In this document: positions 7,620 through 16,231 of the stretch, in pieces | Layout of the letters: every line of letters starts with the position of its first letter | Numbering within the stretch: position 1 is the first letter of the stretch | From: JACMRI01 sp043778625 | Lineage (GTDB): Bacteria; Bacteroidota; Bacteroidia; UBA4408 | NCBI GenBank assembly: GCA_043778625.1 | Contig: JAYWFU010000104.1 | Coordinates: 4,996 to 68,995 of the forward strand | Reading direction: 5' to 3' | Length of the DNA stretch: 64,000 nucleotides | Notes under the pieces: model-generated | Database searches by the model: none | What the model saw: only the letters and a program-made list of their open reading frames with translations | What the model was told of the DNA's origin: nothing | Translations under genes and position numbers: made by a program

Positions 7620-8426
7620 TTAATTAATTATATAACTATTGTTTAAATTACTATTTTTTATTATTTCAGCCTCTATTATCTTAAAATCAGATAGTACATC
7701 TGCCTTCTCCTCTCCTATTGCAACAGTATGCTCAAAGTGTGCTGACATTTTTAAGTCTTTAGTTTTTACCGTCCAACCATCATTATAAAACTTAACGTGT
7801 TGTCCTCCCTCATTTATCATTGGTTCTATTGCTATAACCATTCCTTTTTTTAATAATACTCCACTTCCTTTCTTTCCAAAATTTGGGACTTCAGGCTCTT
7901 CATGTAATGCCTTTCCAACACCATGACCAACTAACTCCCTTACCACTCCAAAACCAAAACTTTCACAATAGGATTGAACTGCATTTGATATATCGCCTAC
8001 TCTATTACCAACTACTGATTTTTCAATTGCCAAATATAACGAAGTTTTGGTAACTTCCAATAGTTTTTTACTATTTTCCGAAATATCACCCACTGCAAAG
8101 GTAAATGCCGAATCTCCGTAAAAATTATTACTCAAAATACCACAATCTATTGACAGAATATCGCCATTTTGAACTGGTGTTTCGCTAGGCAAACCATGAA
8201 CTACCTGGTTATTTGGAGAAATACACAATGAACCAGGAAATCCTCTATATCCTTTAAAAGCAGGTACAGCATTATTATCTAAAATAAACTGCTCTGCTAT
8301 TTTATCTAGCGCTGAATAAAATACTCCTTCTTTAATGTGTTTAGCAACTTCAGCTAGCGTTTTTGAAACTAATAACGAACTGTGTCGTAGTAATTCTATT
8401 TCCTCGTCAGTTTTTAAATAAACCAT
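7620..8426 (-). CDS. map: Methionine aminopeptidase, type I
   Basis: A 268-residue cytosolic metallopeptidase that removes the initiator methionine from nascent proteins. All five metal ligands are present: Asp94 (LSIDCG), Asp105 (YGDSAF), His168 (VGHGVG), Glu201 (AIEPM) and Glu232 (FEHTVA). There is no N-terminal zinc finger, so it is the short bacterial type Ia. Its position between secY and infA is usual. The 3-base gap to infA implies translational coupling. Confidence 0.98.
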   Translation of the reverse strand: MVYLKTDEEIELLRHSSLLVSKTLAEVAKHIKEGVFYSALDKIAEQFILDNNAVPAFKGYRGFPGSLCISPNNQVVHGLPSETPVQNGDILSIDCGILSNNFYGDSAFTFAVGDISENSKKLLEVTKTSLYLAIEKSVVGNRVGDISNAVQSYCESFGFGVVRELVGHGVGKALHEEPEVPNFGKKGSGVLLKKGMVIAIEPMINEGGQHVKFYNDGWTVKTKDLKMSAHFEHTVAIGEEKADVLSDFKIIEAEIIKNSNLNNSYIIN

Positions 8427-8435
8427 TCAACGAAC

Positions 8436-9779
8436 CTATATTGAAATAGCTTCTTTGTCAGCAGTTCTACCTTGCACTCTTCCCTCTTTCATTAAACCAT
8501 CATAATGACGAACTAACAGATAACTTTCGATTTGTTGTAAAGTATCTAACACAACCCCAACTAAAATCAATAGTGATGTACCTCCATAAAATGCTGCAAA
8601 TTTACCACTTACACCTGCTAAAGAAGCAAATGCAGGTAATATAGCGATTAACGCTAAGAATAATGCCCCTGGCAAAGTAATAAACGACATTATCTGATCA
8701 ATAAAAGTAGCTGTGTCGTCACCTGGCTTAACACCTGGAATAAAACCATTATTACGTTTCATATCATCAGCCATGTTTTTAGGATTAATCATTATAGCCG
8801 TATAAAAATAAGTGAACGCAATAATAAGAGTTGCAAATATTAAATTATGCCAAAAACCTGTATAATCCATCAGTGCTGTCGCAATTGAATTTAATGTTTT
8901 AGAATCCGTAACGCCTGAAATTGCAGCAGGTAAGAACATAATTGCTTGTGCAAATATTATTGGCATAACTCCTGAAGCATTTACCTTTAATGGTATATAC
9001 TGACGAGCTCCATTAACATCATTTGTTCCAACAACACGTTTAGCAAATTGTACTTGTATCTTACGTACACCTTGTACTAACATTATATTAAGTACAACTA
9101 CCAAAAATAACGCTACCATCTCTACTAAAAATAATACTAAACCACCTCCTGTATTTGCACTAATCTTAGTATCAAATTCTGACAAAATAGCTTCAGGAAA
9201 ACGTGCAATAATACCTACAGCAATGATTAAAGAAACACCATTACCAATACCTCTATCAGTAATCCGCTCTCCTAACCAAAGTACAAACATAGTACCAGCA
9301 ACAAGTATGATTATAGTACTAACCCACCACAATTGAGAATTGGGTTCTAACTTAGCTGCTTCAGGTATTTGGGAAAGAATATAGCCAGGTGCTTGAAATA
9401 AAGTTACAACAATCGTTAAAAAACGAGTGTATTGATTCAATTTTTTTCGCCCGCTTTCACCGTCTTTTTGCAAACGAGCTAATGTGGGTACTGCAATTGT
9501 TAAAATTTGAATTACAATTGAAGCCGAAATATAAGGCATAATACCTAATGCAAAAATTGAGGCACGAGAAAATGCACCTCCAGCAAAAACGTTAATTAAA
9601 GCTGTAATTCCTGTTGCATCTGCTTGTTTTTCACTCAAAATTTGAGCATCAATACCTGGTAAAACAACAAATGATCCTATTCTATAAGCAATAAGCAAAA
9701 GAATTGTATATACAATCTTTTGCTTAAGCTCCTCAATAGACCAAATATTTTTTAATGTTTGAATAAATTTTTTCATCAA
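8436..9779 (-). CDS. secY: Preprotein translocase subunit SecY
   Basis: A 447-residue inner-membrane protein, the channel of the Sec system that exports the signal-peptide proteins elsewhere in this window. About ten membrane helices alternate with short loops. Family motifs include RIGSFVVLPGID near residue 35, the plug/TM2 region GGAFSRASIFALGIMPYISA, and a cytosolic loop with NPKNMADDMKRNNGFIPG. It lies 3 bases after rplO and 9 before map. Confidence 0.98.
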   Translation of the reverse strand: MMKKFIQTLKNIWSIEELKQKIVYTILLLIAYRIGSFVVLPGIDAQILSEKQADATGITALINVFAGGAFSRASIFALGIMPYISASIVIQILTIAVPTLARLQKDGESGRKKLNQYTRFLTIVVTLFQAPGYILSQIPEAAKLEPNSQLWWVSTIIILVAGTMFVLWLGERITDRGIGNGVSLIIAVGIIARFPEAILSEFDTKISANTGGGLVLFLVEMVALFLVVVLNIMLVQGVRKIQVQFAKRVVGTNDVNGARQYIPLKVNASGVMPIIFAQAIMFLPAAISGVTDSKTLNSIATALMDYTGFWHNLIFATLIIAFTYFYTAIMINPKNMADDMKRNNGFIPGVKPGDDTATFIDQIMSFITLPGALFLALIAILPAFASLAGVSGKFAAFYGGTSLLILVGVVLDTLQQIESYLLVRHYDGLMKEGRVQGRTADKEAISI

Positions 9780-9782
9780 AAA

Positions 9783-10229
9783 TTATAGTGTAGTAAATGA
9801 ACCTCCAACTTTCGTTATTGCTTCTTGCGCTACTGTTGAAAATTTGTTTAATGTTACGTTTACTTTAGCAGTTAGCTCTCCACGCCCCAAAACTTTAACT
9901 AAATCATTCTTAGAAGCTAAACCAGCATTTAATAATACCTCTTTAGTAATTTCTGTAATATTTTTAGTTTCTGCTAAGTGTTGTAAAGTATCTAAATTAA
10001 CAACCTTATACTCAATACGGTTGATGTTTTTGAAGCCAAACTTAGGTAAGCGACGTTGTAATGGAGTTTGTCCACCCTCAAAACTTCTTTTACTTGAATA
10101 TCCTGAACGTGATTGAGCACCTTTGTGACCTCTAGTAGCCGTTCCACCTCCGCCAGAACCTTGTCCGCGCCCCCTTCTATAGTTGTTTTTTGTAGCTCCT
10201 AAAGCGGGTTTTAATGTATTTAAATTCAT
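9783..10229 (-). CDS. rplO: 50S ribosomal protein L15
   Basis: A 148-residue L15, a late-assembly protein at the base of the central protuberance. The long Gly/Arg-rich N-terminal tail (RRGRGQGSGGGGTATRGHKG) threads into 23S rRNA and is typical, as is FEGGQTPLQRRLPKFGF. It lies one base downstream of rpmD and 3 bases upstream of secY. Confidence 0.98.
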   Translation of the reverse strand: MNLNTLKPALGATKNNYRRGRGQGSGGGGTATRGHKGAQSRSGYSSKRSFEGGQTPLQRRLPKFGFKNINRIEYKVVNLDTLQHLAETKNITEITKEVLLNAGLASKNDLVKVLGRGELTAKVNVTLNKFSTVAQEAITKVGGSFTTL

Positions 10230-10230
10230 T

Positions 10231-10404
10231 TTAGATTACTTTAACTAGATGTTTAACTTTATTAATCATACCCAAAATTTGAGGTGTTGGTGTATGCTCA
10301 ATAATTTGATTATTCTTTTTAAATCCTAAAGCTATTAATGTATCTTTTTGACGTTTAGGTCTATCGATACCGCTTTTATATTGCTGAATACGTATAGTGC
10401 TCAT
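10231..10404 (-). CDS. rpmD: 50S ribosomal protein L30
   Basis: A 57-residue gene read directly from the minus strand. The protein begins MSTIRIQQYKSGIDRPKRQK, continues DTLIALGFKKNNQ and ends NKVKHLVKVI, the normal single L30 ferredoxin-like domain. It fits between rpsE (11 bases upstream) and rplO (1 base downstream), the standard spc-operon order. Confidence 0.95.
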   Translation of the reverse strand: MSTIRIQQYKSGIDRPKRQKDTLIALGFKKNNQIIEHTPTPQILGMINKVKHLVKVI

Positions 10405-10415
10405 ATTGTAAATTA

Positions 10416-10934
10416 TTAACCGTTAAATACTTTTTGCATGCTTACACCACGTAAAGTTGCAATTGTGAAAGGATCTCTTAACTGTGATAATGCTTCGATA
10501 GTAGCTTTAACCACGTTGTGAGGATTTGATGATCCCTTAGATTTAGCAAGTACGTCAGTGATACCTACACTTTCTAATACTGCACGCATCGCTCCACCCG
10601 CAATTACTCCAGTACCATGGGCAGCTGGTTTAATAAACACTTGTGCTCCTCCGTATTTAGATAACTGCTCATGAGGTATTGTTCCTTTATAAATTGGAAC
10701 TTTTACCAAATTTTTTTTAGCATCCTCAATACCTTTAGCAATAGCATCAGCTACTTCTTTGGACTTTCCTAAACCGTAACCTACCACACCGTTTTCATTT
10801 CCTACTACTACAATAGCTGAAAAACTAAATGTGCGTCCACCTTTAGTAACCTTAGTTACGCGTTGGATTCCAACTAAACGATCTTTTAATTCGATATCAG
10901 CTGATTTTACTTTTTTTATAGTTTCTGTTGACAT
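10416..10934 (-). CDS. rpsE: 30S ribosomal protein S5
   Basis: A 172-residue S5, which helps maintain decoding accuracy and mRNA helicase action at the ribosome entry. The double-stranded RNA-binding-like N-terminal domain shows KGGRTFSFSAIVVVGNENG and GYGLGKSKEV; the C-terminal domain shows GTGVIAGGAMRAVLE. It is flanked by rplR and rpmD with 11-base gaps on each side. Confidence 0.99.
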   Translation of the reverse strand: MSTETIKKVKSADIELKDRLVGIQRVTKVTKGGRTFSFSAIVVVGNENGVVGYGLGKSKEVADAIAKGIEDAKKNLVKVPIYKGTIPHEQLSKYGGAQVFIKPAAHGTGVIAGGAMRAVLESVGITDVLAKSKGSSNPHNVVKATIEALSQLRDPFTIATLRGVSMQKVFNG

Positions 10935-10945
10935 ATAAATTACGA

Positions 10946-11290
10946 TTAAAATTCTAAACCATTTTCTCTAGCTGCTTCAGCTAAAGATTTAACTCGACCA
11001 TGATATAAATAACCATTACGATCAAATTTAACTTTTTTTACTCCTAATCCTAATGCTTTTTCAGCAATAAGTTTACCAACAGTTTTTGCTTGGTCTACTT
11101 TATTTACTTTTGAATCATCAGTATATTTAGCACTAATCAAAGTCTTTCCTATAGAATCATCAATTAGTTGAGCGTATATATTTTTATTGCTTCTAAAAAC
11201 GGTTAAGCGAGGTGTTGCTGCAGTACCTGCAACAATTTGCTTAGAGCGCATTTTTATTTTAACTCTACGAGTTTCTTTTAAACTAGCCAT
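10946..11290 (-). CDS. rplR: 50S ribosomal protein L18
   Basis: A 114-residue L18, a 5S rRNA-binding protein of the central protuberance. The motifs TPRLTVFRSNKNIYAQLIDD and the C-terminal FDRNGYLYHGRVKSLAEAAR are diagnostic. Length is normal. It follows rplF by 24 bases and precedes rpsE by 11. Confidence 0.99.
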   Translation of the reverse strand: MASLKETRRVKIKMRSKQIVAGTAATPRLTVFRSNKNIYAQLIDDSIGKTLISAKYTDDSKVNKVDQAKTVGKLIAEKALGLGVKKVKFDRNGYLYHGRVKSLAEAARENGLEF

Positions 11291-11314
11291 ATTGTAATTA
11301 ACTACTTTTAATTA

Positions 11315-11869
11315 TTATTTACCTGCTGATTTACCAGCTTTTCTTCTTAGAATTTCACCTTCAAATTTAATACCTTTTCCTTTGTATGGTTCAGGCTTAC
11401 GTAATGAACGAATTTTCGCAGCTACTAGCCCTAATAATTCTTTGTCAGCTGACTTTAAAGTAATTTTAGGATTCTGACCACGTTCTGTTTTCGTTTCAAA
11501 TAAAATTTCTTTTGGCATTTCAACTAAAACGTTGTGTGAAAAACCTAAAGTTAATTCTAAATTTTGACCAACAGCTGCAGCTCTGTAACCAACACCTACT
11601 AATTCTTGAACAACTTGATATCCCTCAGAAACACCTTTAACCATGTTAAAAATTAATGAACGATATAAACCATGCAAAGCCTTAGCTTCTTTAGTATCAT
11701 TTGGACGATTGACTGTTAAAATAGCACCGTCGATATTTATTGTAATAATTGAGTTAATAGTTCTTGATAATTCACCTAATTTACCTTTAACAGTAATTTC
11801 GTTATCATTAGAAACTTTAATATCAACACCTGCTGGAATATTTATTGGGAGTTTACCTATACGTGACAT
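11315..11869 (-). CDS. rplF: 50S ribosomal protein L6
   Basis: A 184-residue L6 beside the sarcin-ricin loop. I start at the ATG at 11867-11869, giving MSRIGKLPINIPAGVDI, the conserved family start; an upstream in-frame start would overlap rpsH and add 15 residues not found in the family. The C-terminal motif KPEPYKGKGIKFEGE is clear. The gap to rpsH is then 10 bases. Confidence 0.98.
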   Translation of the reverse strand: MSRIGKLPINIPAGVDIKVSNDNEITVKGKLGELSRTINSIITINIDGAILTVNRPNDTKEAKALHGLYRSLIFNMVKGVSEGYQVVQELVGVGYRAAAVGQNLELTLGFSHNVLVEMPKEILFETKTERGQNPKITLKSADKELLGLVAAKIRSLRKPEPYKGKGIKFEGEILRRKAGKSAGK

Positions 11870-11879
11870 TTCGTGCGGA

Positions 11880-12278
11880 TTAAAATATGTAACAAATAAC
11901 TTCGCCACCAACATTTAGACGCTTTGCATCTTTATTGGTCATTACACCTTTAGAGGTAGATAATATAGCTACACCTAAACCATTAAATATTTTTGGTAAA
12001 TTATCATTACCTACATATTTACGTAAACCTGGTGAACTCACACGAATTAATGATTTTATAGCTGGTAACTTGGAAGTTGCATTATATTTTAATGCAATTT
12101 TAATATTACCTTGCTTAGCATCATCCTCAAATTTAAAATTTGTGATGTAGCCTTGATCAAAAAGAATTTCTGTAATTCTTTTTTTGATGTTTGAAGCTGG
12201 AATTTCAACTACACGATGCGCAGCCATCTGGGCGTTACGAATACGTGTTAAATAATCTGATATTGGATCTGTGTTCAT
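11880..12278 (-). CDS. rpsH: 30S ribosomal protein S8
   Basis: A 132-residue S8, a primary 16S binder in the central domain and, in other bacteria, the repressor of spc-operon translation. It starts MNTDPISDYLTRIRNAQ and ends in the conserved STSKGVMTNKDAKR followed by GGEVICYIF. The 69-base gap upstream to rpsN is the widest in this part of the block. Confidence 0.99.
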   Translation of the reverse strand: MNTDPISDYLTRIRNAQMAAHRVVEIPASNIKKRITEILFDQGYITNFKFEDDAKQGNIKIALKYNATSKLPAIKSLIRVSSPGLRKYVGNDNLPKIFNGLGVAILSTSKGVMTNKDAKRLNVGGEVICYIF

Positions 12279-12347
12279 TTTTTTAAATTATGTTAATGCT
12301 AAAACATTGCATTAATTATATATTTAATATAATTAATTGTACTTTAA

Positions 12348-12617
12348 TTACCAAGATGATTTTGTTACCCCTGGAATTTTTCCATCAAGCGCTAACTCTC
12401 TGAAGAAATTTCTAGACAATCCAAACATTCGCATATATCCTCTTGGACGTCCAGATAAACTACATCTATTGCGCATACGCACAGGTGACGAGTTTTTAGG
12501 TAACAAACTTAATGCGGCTAAGTCTCCACTTTCTTTCAAAGCTTTACGCTTAGCTGCATACTTTACTACTAATTTTGCACGCTTTACTTCGCGTGCTTTC
12601 ATTGATTCTTTTGCCAT
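12348..12617 (-). CDS. rpsN: 30S ribosomal protein S14 (zinc-free type)
   Basis: An 89-residue S14 of the 30S head. I start at the internal ATG giving MAKESMKAREVKRAKLV, three codons inside the longest frame, because it matches the family start. The conserved RNRCSLSGRPRGYMR is present. The CxxC pairs of the short zinc form are absent, so this is the longer zinc-independent type. It lies 14 bases downstream of rplE. Confidence 0.98.
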   Translation of the reverse strand: MAKESMKAREVKRAKLVVKYAAKRKALKESGDLAALSLLPKNSSPVRMRNRCSLSGRPRGYMRMFGLSRNFFRELALDGKIPGVTKSSW

Positions 12618-12631
12618 TTTATGCAAATATA

Positions 12632-13189
12632 TTATTTATTTTGATTTCTGAAAGGTAATCCAAATTCTTTTAATAATGCAAATGCTTCTGCATCGTTTTT
12701 GGTTGATGTTACAAATGTAATATCCATACCTAAAATTTTATTTATCTTGTCAATATTAATTTCAGGAAAAATGATTTGTTCAGTAATACCTAGGGTATAA
12801 TTACCTCTTCCATCAAAACCTTTATCATTAATTCCTTTAAAATCACGAATACGAGGTAATGAAACTGAAATTAATCTATCTAAAAATTCGTACATGTTGT
12901 CGCCACGAAGAGTAACCTTTACTCCTACTGGTACGCCTTTACGTAATTTAAAATTAGAAATGTCTTTTTTAGCTTTAGTTGAAATTGCTTTTTGACCAGT
13001 AATAGTTGAAATTTCATTTACAGAAATATCTATTAATTTTTTATCAGCAACTGCTATACCCAAACCTTGACTAACAATAATTTTTTCAATTTTAGGAACT
13101 TGCATCGAACTTTTAAAGTCGAATTTTTTTTGCAAATTACTAGCAATCTCTTGCTTGTATTTATGCTTTAAACGAGGAACGTATGTCAT
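12632..13189 (-). CDS. rplE: 50S ribosomal protein L5
   Basis: A 185-residue L5, which binds 5S rRNA and contacts P-site tRNA and S13. Family motifs are PKIEKIIVSQGLG, ITGQKAISTKAKKDISNFKL and GRGNYTLGITEQIIFPEI. Length and order (L24-L5-S14) are standard; gaps are 8 and 14 bases. Confidence 0.99.
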   Translation of the reverse strand: MTYVPRLKHKYKQEIASNLQKKFDFKSSMQVPKIEKIIVSQGLGIAVADKKLIDISVNEISTITGQKAISTKAKKDISNFKLRKGVPVGVKVTLRGDNMYEFLDRLISVSLPRIRDFKGINDKGFDGRGNYTLGITEQIIFPEINIDKINKILGMDITFVTSTKNDAEAFALLKEFGLPFRNQNK

Positions 13190-13197
13190 TTTATTAA

Positions 13198-13509
13198 TTA
13201 TTTGATTATTTCGTTAGACTTTTTAGTAAAACGAACTATTTTACCATCAACTAATTTCCGTCCTATTTTACTGGCAACACCTTTACTATCTAATAACATT
13301 AAATTAGATATATGAATTGGTGCTTCTTTTTTAATAAGACCTCCCTGAGGGTTTTGAGTTGACGGCTTCAACGCACGACTAACCATGTTTACACCCTCTA
13401 GTATAGCTTTATTAGCTTTAGGATCAATTGAAGTTACTTTAGCAACTTTACCTTTTTCATCTCCTGCGATTACTTTAACTGTATCGCCTTTTTTAATATG
13501 TAATTTCAT
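13198..13509 (-). CDS. rplX: 50S ribosomal protein L24
   Basis: A 103-residue L24, one of the two assembly initiators of the 50S near the exit tunnel. The N-terminal KOW motif is visible in KKGDTVKVIAGDEKGKVAKV, followed by EGVNMVSRALKPS and IHISNLMLLD. It lies 3 bases after rplN and 8 before rplE. Confidence 0.99.
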   Translation of the reverse strand: MKLHIKKGDTVKVIAGDEKGKVAKVTSIDPKANKAILEGVNMVSRALKPSTQNPQGGLIKKEAPIHISNLMLLDSKGVASKIGRKLVDGKIVRFTKKSNEIIK

Positions 13510-13512
13510 TTT

Positions 13513-13881
13513 TTATAGAACTTCTGGTGCTAATGAAACAATTTTCATGAATTGCTTTTCACGCAACTCTCTAGCTACTGGCCCAAAAATACGAGTACCG
13601 CGTAATTCTTCAGATGCATTTAACAATACAACTGCATTATCATCAAAACGAATAAATGAACCATCGGCTCTTTTAATTTCTTTTTTGGTGCGCACTACCA
13701 CAGCTTTTGAAACTGTACCTTTTTTAACATTACCTGACGGTATTGCATGTTTTACGGTAACAATAATTTTGTCACCAATACTGGCGTATTGTTTTTTAGT
13801 ACCTCCTAACACACGGATACAAAGTACTTCCTTTGCGCCGCTATTATCAGCTACTATTAAACGAGATTCTTGTTGTATCAT
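13513..13881 (-). CDS. rplN: 50S ribosomal protein L14
   Basis: A 122-residue L14, a beta-barrel protein at the subunit interface and the docking site for the silencing factor RsfS. The start MIQQESRLIVADNSGAKEV and the segment RADGSFIRFDDNAVVLLN are diagnostic. Length is exactly that of the family. Gaps are 4 and 3 bases. Confidence 0.99.
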   Translation of the reverse strand: MIQQESRLIVADNSGAKEVLCIRVLGGTKKQYASIGDKIIVTVKHAIPSGNVKKGTVSKAVVVRTKKEIKRADGSFIRFDDNAVVLLNASEELRGTRIFGPVARELREKQFMKIVSLAPEVL

Positions 13882-13885
13882 GACT

Positions 13886-14146
13886 TTATTTTACTTTCTC
13901 TATTATTTCTACTAATCTCCATCTTTTTGTTTTGCTCATTGGGCGAGTTTCCATAATTTTAACTAAATCACCAATGTTACACTCGTTTTTATCATCATGT
14001 GCACAAAAAGTAGTTGTACGTTTAATAAATTTACCATATTTTGGATGCTTTACTTTACGTTCTACAGCAACAATTATAGATTTCTCCATTTTATTGCTAG
14101 CGACTATACCTATTCTTTCTTTTCTAAGATTGCGTTCTAATTCCAT
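13886..14146 (-). CDS. rpsQ: 30S ribosomal protein S17
   Basis: An 86-residue OB-fold S17, a primary 16S rRNA binder. Signature segments are RKERIGIVASNKMEKSIIV, a KHPKYGKFIKRTT strand, and GDLVKIMETRPMSKTKRW. It lies between rpmC (3 bases) and rplN (4 bases). Confidence 0.99.
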   Translation of the reverse strand: MELERNLRKERIGIVASNKMEKSIIVAVERKVKHPKYGKFIKRTTTFCAHDDKNECNIGDLVKIMETRPMSKTKRWRLVEIIEKVK

Positions 14147-14149
14147 ATC

Positions 14150-14341
14150 TTACTTATTTTTACGAGCGTTAATCTCTGTTAAAATTTTTGCAACAGTTTT
14201 TCTGCTTTTTCTTATCACCATTGGATTTTCAAGTGGTGAAAGTGAATGATTAAACTTCATTGAATTTAATCCTGACTTCATTTCAACAAGGGTTTTTGTT
14301 AACTCTTGTTCTGATAGCGCTTTTATATCTTTCGTTTTCAT
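14150..14341 (-). CDS. rpmC: 50S ribosomal protein L29
   Basis: A 63-residue two-helix L29 at the exit tunnel, part of the docking site for trigger factor and SRP together with L23. It starts MKTKDIKALSEQELTKTL and ends with the basic segment RKSRKTVAKILTEINARKNK. Flanked by rplP (7 bases) and rpsQ (3 bases). Confidence 0.98.
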   Translation of the reverse strand: MKTKDIKALSEQELTKTLVEMKSGLNSMKFNHSLSPLENPMVIRKSRKTVAKILTEINARKNK

Positions 14342-14348
14342 ATCACTG

Positions 14349-14774
14349 TTATGCTTCAGATGAATAATCTCTTCTAACTAAAAACTGAGTTGCAATTGGA
14401 AGTTTTTGGGCGGCTAAACGAAGAGCCTCTTTAGCTACTTCAATAGGAACACCATCTGCTTCAAATATAATTGCTCCTGGCTTACAAACTGCTACCCAAT
14501 ATTCGGGAGCACCTTTACCTTTACCCATACGTACCTCTGCAGGCTTACTTGTAATTGGTTTATCAGGAAATAAACGTAGCCAAATTTGACCTTCACGTTT
14601 CATAAAACGAGTAACTGCTACACGAGCAGCTTCAAGTTGACGGCTAGTAAGCCATGTGCCTTCTAAGGCTTTAATTCCGAAAGAACCAAAAGCTAGTTGT
14701 GCACCACGATTGGCAACACCTTTTTGCTTCATTTTATGTTGCTTACGGAATTTTGTTTTTTTAGGTTGTAACAT
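14349..14774 (-). CDS. rplP: 50S ribosomal protein L16
   Basis: A 141-residue L16 that helps position A-site tRNA. The start MLQPKKTKFRKQHKMK, the central RMGKGKGAPEYWVAVCKPG and the C-terminal LPIATQFLVRRD are diagnostic. It follows rpsC by 10 bases and precedes rpmC by 7. Confidence 0.99.
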   Translation of the reverse strand: MLQPKKTKFRKQHKMKQKGVANRGAQLAFGSFGIKALEGTWLTSRQLEAARVAVTRFMKREGQIWLRLFPDKPITSKPAEVRMGKGKGAPEYWVAVCKPGAIIFEADGVPIEVAKEALRLAAQKLPIATQFLVRRDYSSEA

Positions 14775-14784
14775 CTTTTAGCTA

Positions 14785-15537
14785 TTACTGAGTTTTTCTT
14801 TTCGACTTATTGAATTTTCCTGGAGTACCTTGTCCTTCACGTTTTGGAGCTGATGAAGCACCTTCATTTTGCTTAAATGAATATGCGCCTAAGTTAGGTG
14901 ACAAATCACGTTTTCCATAAACTTCACCTTTGCAAATCCAAACTTTTAAACCTATACGTCCGAATGAAGTATGCGCTTCAGCAGCTGCATAATCAATATC
15001 AGCACGTAAGGTATGTAATGGGGTTCTACCATCTTTTAGTTGTTCAGCACGTGCCATTTCTGCACCACCTAAGCGACCTGAAATTACAACTTTAATACCT
15101 TCAGCTCCCATGCGCATTGCTGATGAGATAGACATTTTAATTGCTCTACGGTAAGAAATCCTACCTTCAATTTGACGGGCAATTGAATCAGCAACTATTT
15201 TAGCATCTAATTCAGGGCGTTTAATTTCAAATATATTTATTTGAACATCCTTAGCGGTTATCTTTTTTAACTCCTCTTTTAATTTGTCCACTTCTTTACC
15301 TCCTTTTCCTATAATAATACCAGGACGAGAAGTATGCACAGTAACAGTGATTAACTTTAATGTACGTTCAATAACTATTTTAGAAATACTACCTTTTGAT
15401 AAACGTGCATTAAGATATCCTCTGATTTTAAAATCTTCAGCGATTTTGTCTGCGTAGTTTTTACCACCAAACCAATTTGAATCCCAACCACGTATAATTC
15501 CTAGACGGAACCCTATTGGATTAACTTTTTGTCCCAT
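14785..15537 (-). CDS. rpsC: 30S ribosomal protein S3
   Basis: A 250-residue S3 at the mRNA entry. The N-terminal start MGQKVNPIGFRLGI, a type II KH domain with the GxxG loop IIIGKGGKEVDKL, and the C-terminal domain RLGGAEMARAEQLKDGRTP are all present. The last 25 residues are a basic, Ser/Gly/Pro-rich tail of modest length. Gaps are 7 and 10 bases. Confidence 0.99.
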   Translation of the reverse strand: MGQKVNPIGFRLGIIRGWDSNWFGGKNYADKIAEDFKIRGYLNARLSKGSISKIVIERTLKLITVTVHTSRPGIIIGKGGKEVDKLKEELKKITAKDVQINIFEIKRPELDAKIVADSIARQIEGRISYRRAIKMSISSAMRMGAEGIKVVISGRLGGAEMARAEQLKDGRTPLHTLRADIDYAAAEAHTSFGRIGLKVWICKGEVYGKRDLSPNLGAYSFKQNEGASSAPKREGQGTPGKFNKSKRKTQ

Positions 15538-15544
15538 TTCTTAA

Positions 15545-15937
15545 TTATTTTTGTCCTAAAATTACTGTTACATGATTTGAACGTTTTCTTACTCTGTAAC
15601 CTCTACCTTGAGGTGCAGTTCTTAAACGTTTCAACATTGAAGCGCTATCTACAAAGATAGTACTTATGAAAAGATTTGCGTCCTCAAGACGTGCTCCTTC
15701 ATTTTTTTGAAGATAATTGGCAACCGCAGATTTTACTAGTTTCTCTAAACGAACACTAGCCTCTTTACTTGAGAATTTTAATAATGCTAAAGCTTCACTT
15801 ACCCCTTTACCACGTACCATGTCAGCAACTAAGCGCATTTTACGGGGTGATGTAGGGCAATTATTTAACTTAGCAATATATTGACTCTTTCTAGCTTCTT
15901 TACGAGCTTCAGCTGCATTATGTTTTCTAACACTCAT
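15545..15937 (-). CDS. rplV: 50S ribosomal protein L22
   Basis: A 130-residue L22 whose beta-hairpin lines the exit tunnel and influences macrolide action. Core motifs are NCPTSPRKMRLVADMVRGK and the hairpin TAPQGRGYRVRKRSNHVTV. A short basic N-terminal extension (MSVRKHNAAEARKEARKSQ) precedes the fold. It follows rpsS by 14 bases. Confidence 0.99.
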   Translation of the reverse strand: MSVRKHNAAEARKEARKSQYIAKLNNCPTSPRKMRLVADMVRGKGVSEALALLKFSSKEASVRLEKLVKSAVANYLQKNEGARLEDANLFISTIFVDSASMLKRLRTAPQGRGYRVRKRSNHVTVILGQK

Positions 15938-15951
15938 TTTATTGTCCTATA

Positions 15952-16224
15952 TTATTTTTTATTTTTATTTCCTGCATGTCCACGGAATGTACGTGTTGGA
16001 GAAAACTCTCCTAACTTATGACCTACCATATTTTCCGTAACATATACAGGTATAAATTTATTACCATTATGCACAGCAAACGTGTGCCCTACAAAGTCCG
16101 GCGAAATTGTTGAGCGACGTGCCCAAGTTTTAATTACCGTTTTTTTTGATCCTTCATTCATTTTGTCAACTTTCATTTCAAGTTTAACATCAATGAATGG
16201 TCCTTTTTTTAACGAACGAGCCAT
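15952..16224 (-). CDS. rpsS: 30S ribosomal protein S19
   Basis: A 90-residue S19 of the 30S head. The start MARSLKKGPFIDVKLEMKV, the central WARRSTISPDFVGHTFAVHN and the tail LGEFSPTRTFRGHAG are canonical. Gaps to rplB and rplV are 7 and 14 bases. Confidence 0.99.
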   Translation of the reverse strand: MARSLKKGPFIDVKLEMKVDKMNEGSKKTVIKTWARRSTISPDFVGHTFAVHNGNKFIPVYVTENMVGHKLGEFSPTRTFRGHAGNKNKK

Positions 16225-16231
16225 CTGTTAT